From Actinostola sp. cb2023 (Eukaryota; Cnidaria; Anthozoa; Actiniaria; Actinostolidae), in NCBI GenBank assembly GCA_033675265.1, contig JAUJYZ010000209.1:124001-188000 (forward strand): a DNA stretch of 64,000 nt. The letters run 5' to 3'. Both the position numbers and the translations under genes were made by a program. The notes beneath the pieces were generated by a model. It saw only the letters and a program-made list of their open reading frames with translations. It searched no databases and was not told the DNA's origin. How positions within the stretch are numbered: position 1 is the stretch's first letter; every line of letters starts with the position of its first letter. Below, piece by piece: positions 34,336 through 48,443 of this stretch.

Positions 34336-37300
34336 ATGGCCAGAACGTTGGTAGTTTGGATCGCTGTACTGACGATAATTACATATTGTAGTCGAACACA
34401 CGAAGGTATGTGCTCAATGAAACACGCAAACCAATCAAGCAGAAAAGCGACCCTTCTCATTGTTTGGAGTGCATTGTTAACTTGATCAGTGAAGCTTGAT
34501 TTTTCTGGCGCTATGAAGTGCCTATGAAAATGAGTTTCTCTGTGAGAGATGTTTGAAAATTGTAGGGAGTTCATATCACTGACACTGACAACTACAAGAC
34601 GTCACCAATAACATGTTCCAGCGAAGTTTTCGAAAAGTTTGCAGAATTCTACAATTTCCTCTGTGTGATTTCACCAAATAAACTATTAACACATATTTAG
34701 ACTAGCTATAGAACTGTTAAAGTTTAAAATCATGTCGTTTATAGATCAAAACACTTTATACATGTATAAAGCCTTACGTTCTTGAAATAGGTCACGATCA
34801 ACGTTCTTATTATACACTTGAGTAGACCAAAACAACAGATTCATTATCCTAAAGAAATTCATCATTCACTCTACAAAAGCTCAATTAAGAACAATAGAAA
34901 ATACGACCGCGTTTGCATGGTCGATCGAGTTACACTTCCCTTTATACTTATAGTTATAAACAAATCATGTTTACTCCTTGAATCGCGCGTGTAGAGTTGG
35001 CGAGAATTTTTAAAAGTTTTCCACAGCACAGGTATCCCAAGTTCAATATCAGTGTAAATGTATGGCGTCTTTTGAACGCCATAATCATTTGGTAAAAATT
35101 CCGTTTGAATAAAATATCGAAAACACTAACTTGTTTGGAGTCATCTCTTCTGTGTCCGAGCCGATTTTAAGCCGTATCCGTTCAGTTTTTGGTGAGTTAT
35201 AGTCGATTTGGTTTGTCACGTATCACACACTAGTATAATTGAGAAGGTAGGAGAGTCGTGTCTGATGTCGAAATGTCCCGTGAAGCTCGCTTCCTATTGG
35301 TTGGCTTGAATTTCGTCCGACTCTCCGGGGGAGGACACCGTCGTGACATTTCAACGGCCGTTGCATTCTTGTCATGCCTTTGGTCCAGGTAGAGTGACAA
35401 GAGAGTATTCGTATCGCCAGTTTGGTCCTAAAATCCGTTTTACGGTGCAGATATCGAGGTTTGAAGTACGGAAGAGTGCTTTGGATAATAGTTTGTTTAT
35501 CGGGGCTAATGTGTTTTGGAGGAATTTTTGGCGATAGTTCGAATTTTAAAAGAATTCTAGTCGATTTGGTTCGAGGAACCGAGACACGACTCTCCTACCT
35601 TCTCAATTATACTAGTGTGTGATACGTGACAAACCAAATCGACTATAACTCACCAAAAACTGAACGGATACGGCTTAAAATCGGCTCGGACACAGAAGAG
35701 ATGACTCCAAACAAGTTAGTGTTTTCGATATTTTATTCAAACGGAATTTTTACCAAATGATTATGCCGTTCAAAAGACGCCATACATTTACACTAATATT
35801 GAACTTGGGATACCTGTGTCCACAGAAGATATTCAGCAGTGTGTGGTTATATACTTTCAATTTGCCCTTAGAAAAGTCACGGGAGTCTTCAAAAGGCATG
35901 TAAAAATTTCGCATTTTCGTGTGATTGCAATGCTTTATGCAGTTTTGTCAGATATTGCAAACACTGTTCAAATTAAGAATGAAATGGAAGACAAATGCTT
36001 AATTTGTTTTGTTCGAAATGCCCCACACTAACGTCCATACCTCAAACCAAATCCGATCTGTTGGACGTTAAGCCGAGCATATAGAATATGTCGACGGCCC
36101 CTAAAGACTAGGGTCAGAGACACATTATGCTCAAAAATTCGACCATGCCTTTGAGCGTCACCCCTGAAAACATAAGCTTATAGCATTATGCTGAAAATTA
36201 TGCGCATGTTTTCGCATTATGCTCAATTTAATGATTCAATTTAAGAGCCCTCCATCAGATACCATCAGATCGCTTCCAGGATACTGCTATTTTGGATTTC
36301 GTTTTAACCATCCTTCTAACCGGATCGCTGACCACCCCTACCAGACAAATATAGCAAGAACTCTTCTGGGGGATACATGTATGTCTCTTCCCTTCATTTT
36401 GTATGGATTATACAACTTTTTCATTCCATTATATATATATATAACTCTATTCTGTTGCAGCACAATTCTACCAAGGTTGCAGTAATTCAACAGAATCTCG
36501 GAATGTGTTTTCTCAAGTGGAGCAGCTTCAACTGCCATTCAGCTGCATTATCATGTGTATCAAGGGAAGGTAAAATCATTAGCAATTGCACCATTTAACT
36601 CTTGTACATGTATCTTTTAGTAACTGCAGTTTTGATAAGATGCATTTATTTAAATAAGAAATTTATATGAAAAAAGTGAGGCTTAGATTTTAAACCCAAG
36701 CAATATAACTGGCCTGCGTTACATACAAACTAATCTTTGTTTAGTCCAGTGGATATACTGTTTGAAATATACGAAGTAAAAAACATCACATAATAACAAC
36801 ACTTCTCGTATTTGCCTTTAAAAACACCTCAACCACTCTCCATTCAGACCCCCATATCTTCCACTAGCTCCTGCCCCACTCTACCCCTAGGCCTATTGTC
36901 AGTATTGACAAAATAAGGTTTTTCTATGAATGGGCTTGTACCACCTGTCACGTGACTTTTTAAATTTTCACCGCATACAAACGAAAATATCATAACTGGA
37001 AAGAGCATGCTAAAGTTAGTAAAAAGTGGAAAGTTTGAAGGGAAATACGTAAATAGGGCAATACAGGCATTCAAACTTTGCCTTTTTTTGTATGGAAATC
37101 CAAGCGAAAACCCATACAAATCCCTGTTAAAGCGGGAAACTTTGAAAGCCGTTAACGTTTTTCTTATTTGCTGGATTCTTTTCAAATTTTCAACTTTTAC
37201 TAATTTTAGTATGCTCTTTCAAGTTATGGTATTTTCGTTTGTCTTTGGTGAAAATTTAAAAAGTCACGTGGCAGGTGGTACAAGCCCATTACATTTAATA

Positions 37301-39770
37301 TGTATCTTTCTTTTAAATCTTAGTTTTTTCTACAATATATATTTTAACATTATTTAGTTTAGCAAGGTTTTGGGTCATTGACCCATCATCAGCCTCAAGC
37401 TTAAAAGCATTATACTATTAACCCTTTGACACCCAGAGATTTTGAGTTTTTTAGTGATTTTCTGGACCTAATCACGCCATAGGAAATTTCGATTCCATAT
37501 AAGGGGTTTCCATGGAAATCTTGACAGTTCTGAATGCCCGTGGGCTCGCGCTTTCACATGGTTTGCCTTTCTTCTTGGGATCTCTTCGTGGCCAGTAGTT
37601 GTAACTGCTTGAAGAGGCCATTGCATTTTAGAGTGTTTTATAGCCATTATTCACCACAGAAGCCCCCAGAACAGCATCATTAAGCTTGACTGGTGTGGTA
37701 GAGACCGTTCTGCTGAAAGAACCCAGCAGCGAGAAGCGATTTTCACGAAGACATCTTGGCAGTGCCATTACGGAATTCAAAATGGCAGACTCAATTGTGA
37801 AATCGTCTCTGGTTGTTCTGTGGTGGATTCCAGGACCTACAAAATTATGGCATTTTTGGCGACTTTGGACTTGTAAAGAATGCAACTGGTGCAATATTTT
37901 GCCTGTAGGACCGAGTGGCTCGACACTCTAGAAAAGTCTAGTAAAAGGAAAGGGCGGGATGCTTGCTGTCGAAAATTCCCGTATGTTCCCGGCATCCTTT
38001 TCGGGCGTGCAGAAGGAAAACACGTGTTTGCGAAAGTGGTCCTAAGGAAATGGCTATTGTTCGGCGAGTTAAGGATGAGAGAGGGAAAAATTCTTGACTA
38101 TATGAAGAAGAGAGATCTATGGAAGTTTGCTGAGAAAGTGGCATTTTGTTTTGCAAGGATGTATTTTGGAAGAAAATCCAAGTCAAATGTTGTTCATTTT
38201 CAAGGTGTAAAATTGAGTCAAATTTCTATGAAAAATAAATTGAACTAGTGCCCAGAAATCGGACTTGTAAGTCAGTTTACTTGAAGTTAAAATTTGAAGA
38301 GTTATCTAGTTGTCACTAATAACTGGTCATGAGATCGATGTTACGAAAATTCAGAAAGTTAGAATTTTTCAAAGCAGTATCGATTTTTACGGACGGTTTC
38401 GGGCGCGTGGGAGTCAAAGGGTTAAAACAAATGTGAAAATATATAATAATATATATAATATTAGCCTCCTCCACAGGCAACGCCGGAAAGCGAGTCCAAA
38501 GGCCGAGAATGGGTTCCCTGTGCGAGGCCGAGAGGGACTGGGCCCCTAGGAAAAAAAGAAGGAGTTGCCTGCCAAATATCGACAAGGTTATGTCTTTCTG
38601 CGCAAGTGACCACGCGCATGTAAATCTAATTCGTGTACTTTGTTTGAATACCGCTGTATACGTTGTGACGGCACATTTAGTACATCACGAATTGCCGGAC
38701 AAATACCGTACATGATCGGCAGTCGATTCAGTTTATGTATACTTTGAAGCGTAAGCAATTTAATAATTTAACCGATTCAAACTATTCTAGCTTTGTTTGG
38801 TCTTCGAAATACCTTGTGACAAGCGCCATCGAGTTTGAATTTCGAAAATATCAAATCAACACAACACATAATTTGCCTTAGGGGACCCCGGGTGACGGAC
38901 AAAGTCCATCAGGTCCAGGACACAGTCCTAGTACGTTTGGATTTGGCAGGCAACTCCTTCTTTCCCTCTCGGCCTTCGGCCTTGCACATGGATCCCATTC
39001 TCGGCCTTCGGCCTCGCTTTCCGGCGTTGCCTGCATAGGAGGCTAATATAATAAATATATGATATAATGTACAATTAAACTCATCGGCCTTGATGAGCTT
39101 GGAATTACATGTAGACCTTGCCATGCAGGACGCACGCTGTCCACACACAACAAGGAGGTATTACATTTATTTGCCTCGCACAACTACAGTAGATCCGCTA
39201 TGATCTGCAACGATGGCCATGCGACCCTGCTTGAGGCATGGGGGCACCCCGCACATTGCAAACCTTGTGAGGAATGACCGCTGGCCAGCATGCCTCGATT
39301 TTAACTTTGCCTAAATTACATTCAGCCACATGAAACAAGTTCAATATGAAGGCTACATACAACAAAGTTTTACATAATAATATAATTATGACAGTATGTA
39401 TCTTTGTTTGGCACTAAAAAAATATTGAACTGTGTCTGTCAGGTTCTCATTTGCAGCAGTACAGAATGGAAGTCTTTGCTTTTGTAGCTCATCAGTTAGT
39501 TTATGGGTAAATGGTACAAAGTGTGGAATAAGGTAAATTATAATTTTTTGTTATTGTTATTATAAGTTGATCAACAAGAAAACAAACACAATATTTGTTA
39601 AGAAGTTTCTGTAAATGTAATAATATAGAATTTAAAATGTCTTGCGATGTCTAATACATGTAGCATTTTGCTCTTGCAGATGTCCAAGCAATCATGATCT
39701 TCACTGTGGTGATGTAAACTTTAAAAGTGTATACTCCACTGCCCTTCCAGTCATTTCCACAGCATCAATA
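34336..39770 (+). CDS. Signal peptide and WSC domain exons of the polycystin-like gene
   Basis: Exon 1 encodes MARTLVVWIAVLTIITYCSR, a clear secretory signal, and sets the start. Exons 2, 3 and the first 90 bases of exon 4 (39680 onward) give a WSC domain: FYQGC near its start, CIIMCIKGR, FSFAAVQNGSLCFCSSS, then KCGIRCPSNHDLHCGD and VYST. The spacing of about eight cysteines and the G-x-C-x-C centre are typical of WSC, a putative carbohydrate-binding module also found in polycystin-1. Introns 1 and 2 are long and filled with transposons. Confidence 0.85.
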
Positions 39771-42700
39771 GTTGTAAAGTCAAAAACCATTCCTACAAAT
39801 ACTGTATTGCCCTTGGAGATCACAGTGTCACTAAACAGATCCAGTAATGAAACCGAGGACTTACAGTCCATCCGAGGAATGAATACAAGTTTAGGCAACA
39901 TATACATCACCTGGGAATTGAATGGCAATCCTTGGGATTATAGAACACATCCTCTAGATGGAAATACCACCAGGAGTCTTAAGAATATTTCATTTCATAT
40001 CCCTGGGTCATATAAAATGTGTGTCAAAGCTGAAAATCTGGTCTCAAAAGTAACCCAGTGTAGCTCACTAGAAGTGCTTCTACCAATATCAGGCGTGTAT
40101 CTAGTTGACATGACAGCTAAAAAAGTACTGCTGATAGATGGATACAATGCCACTTTGGTAATAACTAGGCAACCTTTTTATATTAAAGTGGCTTTAGATG
40201 AGGGATCAAGAGTTGAGTTCAATGTATCTTTTGGTGATGGTACACCTCGTGTTCATATCTCAACAAAGGACATCGATCCTTATTCATTGAATTTAACTTG
40301 TGTGACATTGTGGCATGTATATCAGCAGTGTGGTAACTATCTTGTGCAAGTAAATGTTTCTAATGCCATTAGTAGTGCCAGTTTGCCAGGGATCAAATTA
40401 ATTGCCCAGAATATTGTGAGATTTCCTCATTTCGTTTTCGTTCACGTTGGTGCTCTTCCTGGTACAGCTGTTAATATTACAGTCATTCTTGATGGGGAAT
40501 ACTGCAGTTTGAAATATGAATGGACATTAGGCGATGGAAGTCCAGTTGCACTAAGTCAAGGTAAATAAAGTACAATCGTTTTGTGCAAATATATAGCAAA
40601 AGTCTGCTAGCTGACTAGAACAAGGGGTTGTAATAACATTGGAAGTACCATAATTGAAGACCTTCAAATAAATATCAGTGGATGGAACTGACAAAAGTTA
40701 TTGGCAGCTCATAATGCCATTCCTTTGAATGCAGAAATATCTCAATTTTCTCACTCTTATTTCCAGAGCCTTACATAGAGCATAAATTCAATGATACCAG
40801 AAGGCACTTGGTTTCTGTTAAAGTTTACAATGAAATCAGTTATTTGGTTAAACAGGGATATGTGTACATACAGACACCATTAACAAGTAAGAAACACAAA
40901 CTAATATAATTTATTAGTCAGTCATGTGGACAGTCATTGAGTGTGTGAGTCGATCAGTGTCAGCTATTCCTTCATCCATTTCCTTCATTCTTTACCTCTT
41001 TCCTTCCTTCCTCTTTTCTCCCTTCCCTTATTCCTTTCTTACTTTCTAAGTTCCTCCCTCCCTATCTTCCATTTTCATTTATCTTTGCTTCCTCACTTTC
41101 ATCCTTATTTTCTCTCTCCTTTTCCTCTCCTTCCTTGCCCTCTCCTTCCTTACCCTCTCCTTCCTTGCCCTCTCCTTCCTTTGCCCTCTCCTTCCTTTGC
41201 CCTCCCCTCTCCTTCCTTTGCCCTCCCCTCTCCTTCCTTTGCCCTCCCCTCTCCTTCCTTTGCCCTCTCCTCTCCTTGCTCTCTCCTTCCTCGCCATCTC
41301 CTTCCTCGCCCTCTCCTTCCTCGCCCTCTCCTTCCTCCCCTCTCCTTCCTCGCCCTCTCCTTCCTCGCCCTCTCCTTCCTCGCCCTCTCCTTCCTCGCCC
41401 TCTCCTTCCTCGCCCTCTCCTTCCTCGCCCTCTCCTTCCTCGCCCTCTCCTTCCTCGCCCTCTCCTTCCTCGCCCTCTCCTTCCTCGCCCTCTCCTTCCT
41501 CGCCCTCTCCTTCCTCCCCCTCTCCTTCCTCGCCCTCTCCTTCCTCGCCCTCTCCTTCCTCGCCCTCTCCTTCCTCGCCCTCTCCTTCCTCGCCCTCTCC
41601 TTCCTCGCCCTCTCCTTCCTCGCCCCTCCTTCCTTCCTCGCCCTCTCCTTCCTTCCTCGCCCTCTCCTTCCTCGCCCTCTCCTTCCTCCTCCCCTCCTTC
41701 CTTCCTCGCCCTCTCCTTCCTTCCTCGCCCTCTCCTCCTTCCTCGCCCTCTCTCCTCCTTCCTCGCCTCCTCGCCCCTCCTTCCTCGCCCTCTCCCTCCT
41801 TCCTCGCCCTCTCCCTCCTTCCTCGCCCTCTCTCCTTCTTCCTCGCCCTCTCTTTCCTTCCTCGCCCTCTCCTTCCTTCCTCGCCCTCTCCTTCCTTCCT
41901 CTCCCTCTCTTTCCTTCCTCTCCCACTCTTTCCTTCCTCGCCCTCTCCTATCTCACCCTCTCCTTCCTCACCCTCTCTTTCCTTCCTCACCCTCTCTTTC
42001 CTTCCTCGCCCTCTCCTTCCTCGCCCTCTCCTTCCTCGCCCTCTCCTTCCTCGCCCTCTCCTTCCTCGCCCACTACTTCCTCGCCCTCTCCTTCCTCGCC
42101 CACTACTTCCTCGCCCTCTCCTTCCCTCCCTCTTTTCCTTTATTCATTCCAGTTTGCCTTCATTTTTAGATGTCACCTTGTCAGTTCAAGGCAGCCAAGA
42201 ATCATCAAAGTATATATTCAGAGTTACAGATACAGATATAATATTCCAAGCCCATGTTGTACCATATTTTATTGACATAAGATATGCATGGCTTGTAAAC
42301 AAACAAGAATTTCAAGGGAATGATCCGACATATAGAAAAATTTTTAACAAACCTGGCAGGTATGTTTAAAACTTGCAATTCATTGATCTGGATGATTACA
42401 CGTTGTTACAATTTTTTTCAATGTTACAATTTTTTGCAACTTTTTAATTGGTTGAGATGTTTCAAAATGTCGACCTCAGGAAATTGGTTTACTGTATGTT
42501 AGTCCAGTCCCGGACTCACTTTATATCCGCTCCGATAATCTGAAGTCGCGGAGGAAAGAGAGTCCAGTATAACTTGCATGCGCATGGCAGCTTAGCAGCC
42601 AATCAGATCGGAGCTGAGTAGACCAAATCGACTAACACAATGTTTACATTCTTTGACCCATTTCAGATCTTTTGGGAATACGGTTCTTTGTTTGTTGTAT

Positions 42701-45700
42701 TTCGATTTCAATAGACATTTCAATAGCATTGATATGGAAATTGATGGAAATGTTGTTTGCAAAAGGTTTGATTTGGGTTAAAGAATGTAAACATTGAGTC
42801 AGCTGATTTTGTCTATTTTCAGAGCCAGTGATATGTTTACATCACGTGGAGCTGTCAAAATAAAAATGGAACATCTTTTATCATTTGTATATAATTATTT
42901 CTAGTGTTGTGTAATGTGCATTTGATCATATTCAAATGTTAAAATGCGCAATATAAGCAATAAATATTATTATTATTATTATTACTCTGTGAGGGAAAAC
43001 TTCACAGAATCGATGAAATTATTCACAAAATTCGACTGATATCGCTCATATAGAACTGAGAAACTGCGCAATATAAATATTAAATTATTAAACTAGGATT
43101 TACTGGAGCCTCCGCCATTTTGGAGATCAGACAGGCTTTGTAACCAGGCGACCACCACATATTTGTGGAGGTCGCCTGGCTGCTAAGCTGCCATGCGCAT
43201 GCAAGTTATACTGGACTCTCTTTCCTCCGCGACTTCAGCTAAGCTGTCGGAGCGGATAGAAAGTGAGTCCAGGACTGGACTAACTGTATGTGTGCCTTGA
43301 TGTATTTGCAGACATTGTAGATCTGTGCTGATTTCTACATGTTCATGTACAGTACTTAATATATACATAAAATATTTATATTTTAATGTAGTCAGCGCCC
43401 TTGAACATTTATTTTTTTATTTAATTTTTTTATTTAATATTATTATTGCATACCATTGTAATGCGCATTTTAAAATTTTTACAATGGATATTTGCACAAT
43501 ATAAATGAATAAATTATTATTAAATTATTATGGATATTGGTGCTATATAACCATATTTATTTATGGTTATCATGCTTAGAGCAGATTTCTTATAACTGTG
43601 AAAAACCATGGCACACACCACTGTCATGGTATGGCACAGCATGGCGTGGATTCATTCCAAATCCTTAAACATCACAGTCATGACACGGCACGTTTGTGCT
43701 GTAAGTTTGTCACAGTCATATGAGATCTGCTGTAATTAGGTTGTGTACCCTAAAGGCTGATTTAGATGGCACGACTTTTGCTGTCGCACACAACTTGCTT
43801 ACAACTTGACTTACATACCATTTACACAGCTACAACTTTTAGCTCACGACACTACAAAATCGTGTACAACTTGTTCGGTTTGGATTTTGTCACTCGAGTA
43901 TCCTTGTTAAAATAATCTTTGTGGCGGCATCGGTACAATGCTTCCTCCTTGTCCCACAAGGTTACAAGTTTTTCGATGTCTTCCTCTAACCATTCTTGTT
44001 TCACTTTCTTGGAAACCGGTTTTGTTTTATATATTTTCCGCCATTTTAAAGTAAAATACCTTCCCCGCGCTACCCCCCTTTGGCAAAATTGTTTCAAGAT
44101 ATGCCATTTTACGCCATATTATTACCTTTTTTGGCTACGACTATCGCAGGGTTTTGAAACATGATTTAAAATCCCTACAACTTTTTTCGTGTTGTGTGCA
44201 ACAGTCGTGAGCAAGTTGTAGGCTGATTTTCTTGAAACGATTTGTGCCGTAAGTAAGCGCGAGCAAGTTGTGTGCGACAGTTGTAGGCAAAAGTCGTGCC
44301 GTCTAAATCGGCCTTAAGAATTCATGTATTTACTTATGTTTATTCTTAATTGTGCATAAATTTTGTTTGCAGTTACTTGGCACATGTGGTAGCTAAAAAT
44401 GAGGTCGGCAGCACTCTTACATCCAATACTCTACATGTTATTATTGAGGATTCTGTTTCGCAGGTACAGTATCATATCACTATAAAACTAGTCTACCTTT
44501 ATGGAAGTGAATGCTGCCACACAAAATGTTATGCCGGAAATGTGGACATAATGCAAAAGTACTGAATGCATTGTTATGAGAAGCATGTCATCAAAGATGG
44601 GCAACAATTTGTGTAGTCCAGAAGTAATGGTCGTTTTTATGGCATCTGGACCTTTTTACATAATTACCAAAAAACGTGATTCATGCTCAATTCTAGGGTG
44701 TATGGACAATGTTCCGATGGACAGTAACAGTACTCAAAAGATTGTCGGATAGACACATTAAAAGAAGTGTTTTGTATTAAAGCTAGTCATCCTTCTAAAA
44801 CAGAACCAAGCTGCATTCTTCTAGGATGCATATTTTCAGATAGGTTGACTGCTTCTCAGCTCTATGTCAATGTCTATTATTACTATGTGTATGCTGTAGT
44901 GAATGCGAAGCATAGTAAGCACACTTAGGCGATGTTGACCCATAGAGGATGCTCTCATATATGTGCTCAGCCTTCTAAGAACACTTTAAGGTACCAGGGG
45001 ACCTTCGTGACCACTGTTCACTGAAAGCCGCGTAGCACGCTAACCACTCGTCCAACATGTATAAAAGTATACATTTTCTTATTTAAAGCTGAATAAATGC
45101 AGATTCTAAATATGCTGGAGATTATTTCCTATTTTATAAATATTTTTTGTTATTGCACATTTTAGAAAATTCGACCAGCCTTGTTCAAAGAGAATTTTGC
45201 ACGCGGTAATTCAATCGATTTTTAAACGGGAAGTGCCATTGTAATGAGCACACTTTGTTTTAAAAAACCGTGTCTCCGATTTCCGATAAACGCTTTGGCT
45301 GAGGAGATATTTGCTGTCAAAGTTCATTAATGTGTTTTTAAGCGATTTACACATAAATCATCAAATAACTTTTAAACGAGGCAACATATCAAAAATCGGA
45401 GACAAGGTTTTTTGGAACAAAGTGTGCTCCTTACAATGGCACTTTCCGTTTAGAAATCGATTGAATTCCCGCGTGCAAAATTCTCTTTGAACAAGGCCGG
45501 TCGAATTTAATACAATTGTGTGACAATGCCCATATCAAGATATCCGGTATGTATTATCATACTCGGACGGGACTCGGAAGGCAATCAGGCGCTGCATGTA
45601 ATGCATGGTGTGTTGGAATGCACAACTTTAGCAAGTATTCTGTACAATAGAGATGCATGACAAAGGAAACATAACACAAATAAGATGCGGTTGTCATACT

Positions 45701-48350
45701 CTAGAAATGGCATGCAAAAAGTCTTCGGATTTGAGAGTAATATTTGACCGTGTTAAAGTGTTTCAATGAACTTGAAACTTCAGGGTTGATGAATGTGCTA
45801 TCTAAACTAATTGACTTGGTAGTTAGAGAAAAATTCATCACCGGATTTTTCAGTTTTACCCCTTTCAGTAAAGACAAGTGAAATCTTTGACAAAAGACAA
45901 AATGCATATCTTTACTGGAACTCGTATTTTTCGAAATCGAATGAAGCGATTTCTTTCCGTTTCCTAAAAGGAATCTCGAAAAGATTGCAGAACAATATGA
46001 GCTCAAAAGAAGTTTACTCTAAGTCCATAAAGCGAAGTTTTCGGGCACCCGGCACAATTGTTTTGGATTGTTTACAAATTCGCTACCAAAAAGTTCCGAT
46101 TCGATCTATTTGCAAACGCTTCCATATAAATCATTGAAACTTCGTAAACTTGAAGACGACCATGTGAACTTTATGTCTTGAAGACAATTTTTTAAACAAA
46201 CCTCTACTCTCTCTGAAAATCGAATTTATTCAAAAAGCGTAATAACGTCATTTTGGCGCTAGAATAACTTCGATCGTGATGAAACATATATCATGGCAAA
46301 CTTTAATATATCTCTAGACTTGGCATAAAAATTGATTTTAAATTAGTTTGTCAGCAGCAACGTATTTTCTGTTCAAACATGGAAGGTAACGCCACCTAAA
46401 AACCCAGTCCAGTTAAGCAGCTAACTAAAGGTGATCAGTGTTTGAACTAAATGGATTAGTAATGTATAGAAATAGAAATGGGATGACTGGGAACTAATCT
46501 CCAATAAATGTAGCACTGAATGATTTCTTTTGTAGCTGGTTACATTGGAGTATAAAGGACAAATAGCACCTCTACAAAACATCTCTTTTACTGCAAACTT
46601 TAGTAGTAGTGAAAGTAACATCAGGTTGCTATGGGACTTTGGAGATGGAATTACTCTGTCTACTAGCCACAGACAGGTTGTTCACCAATACACAAAGTAA
46701 GTATATACAAGTGCAATATATATTATACAGTGGAGCCTCCCATGAGTGGACACCCTTGGCACCAAGTGTAGATCTCCACTTACATGAGTTTTCTGCTTAT
46801 GGGAGTTTGAAAAACCAATCTTTCATTGAAAAGAGAAATATTCAGGAGATTTGTAATGTATCGCTTACCATGGGGGGGGGGGGGGGGGGGGGAGGGAGGT
46901 TATCACTTACCATGGCGGGGGGGGGGGGGGGTGTCCATTAAGAGGGGTGTGGTTGGAGTACAGCACACAAAACCGAATGTAATGTTTGAATCCACATACA
47001 TGTACTTTACTCTTGTGACTGTTTATTCTGCATAATTTGTACTTTTACTTTTACCAATATGCAACCTACCCCTCACTGATGATCATTTATTGTGCCTTCT
47101 TGGAATGTTGCTAATGAAATTGTACATGGAAATGAAACATTGCCATTTCTGTTTTATTTATTTTTAGTAATGGTCTATATAACATCCAAGTGATGGTATA
47201 CAACAACGTCAGCCAAACAAATGCTAGCAGATCAATTTATGTCACCATAATTCCTTTGTGTCAGCCTCCAAGTGTAGCGATTCTTGGATGGCAACGTATC
47301 ACGGTATTGATAATCAGTATAGCCTTTTATGTTGCTGCTATTTTAATTGGCGATTAGTCAACATAAATCTACAGCTACATGTACTCTGGGGAGTTAGCTA
47401 GTGCTCCATGGATTAGTCAACATAAATCTACAGCTACATGTACTCTGGGGAGTTAGCTAGTGCTCCATGGATTAGTCAACATAAATCTACAGCTACATGT
47501 ACTCTGGGGAGTTAGCTAGTGCTCCATGGATTAGTCAACATAAATCTACAGCTACATGTACTCTGGGGAGTTAGCTAGTGCTCCATGGATTAGTCAACAT
47601 AAATCTACAGCTACATGTACTCTGGGGAGTTAGCTAGTGCTCCATGCAAATTTATAAAATCAAAATAATAATCTAAGTTTAGCTGACCGGGCTACTCAAA
47701 TAACCAGCTGCAATAACTAGTCCCTTTCTTTGGCATAGCGTTTTCCCATTTCATTCTCTATATCCATAATATTAATGTATCTTATTCGTTTAAAAATGCT
47801 ACCGATAGAGAAAGAAATCATACTTACAGGAATGACACATACAGCTATTTCAAAAAACGTTGATACTGAATATAGTGTATTCCAAGACCGAAATGCATTT
47901 TGGGACTTGTGTAATATTGTCTAAAGTAATATAAATAATAATAATTTAGTTTATTTTTTTGTGTATTCCGTCAGAAACAATATACTAGCTCCATATGGTG
48001 AACAAATCGCTGTATATTTATTTTTTATTTCAAAATAACGAGGCCCACAATGCCCTTTGGTCTTGGAATGCACTATTCAGTATGCAGTATTCAGTTTTCA
48101 ACGTTTTTTGAAATAGCTGTATACATGGAGTTTGAAATGGGAAAACATTGTTAACTTTCATTTGTATTTAGATTTATAGATTTGAGGAAGTTCATTTGGA
48201 GAGTCAGGTGTCACTTGAATGCAAGTGGGAAGATGGAGTTGTCATATACAAATGGAAGGTATTAGGCATTTATTTTTCATTTTGTTTGTTATATTGTGAA
48301 GCGTATTCGGACTTTAACGGAATTTACGCTATATAAAAATACAGTATTAA

Positions 48351-48443
<93 letters not shown>

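Noticed and set aside
37880..38248. 122-codon frame as a small gene
   Set aside because: Lies wholly inside a TTAA-flanked element, with no transposase motif or homologue recognised.
40941..42369. Very long Ser/Pro/Leu and Glu/Gly/Arg frames on both strands
   Set aside because: Produced by the 15-bp polypyrimidine repeat; only 42170-42359 is a real exon.
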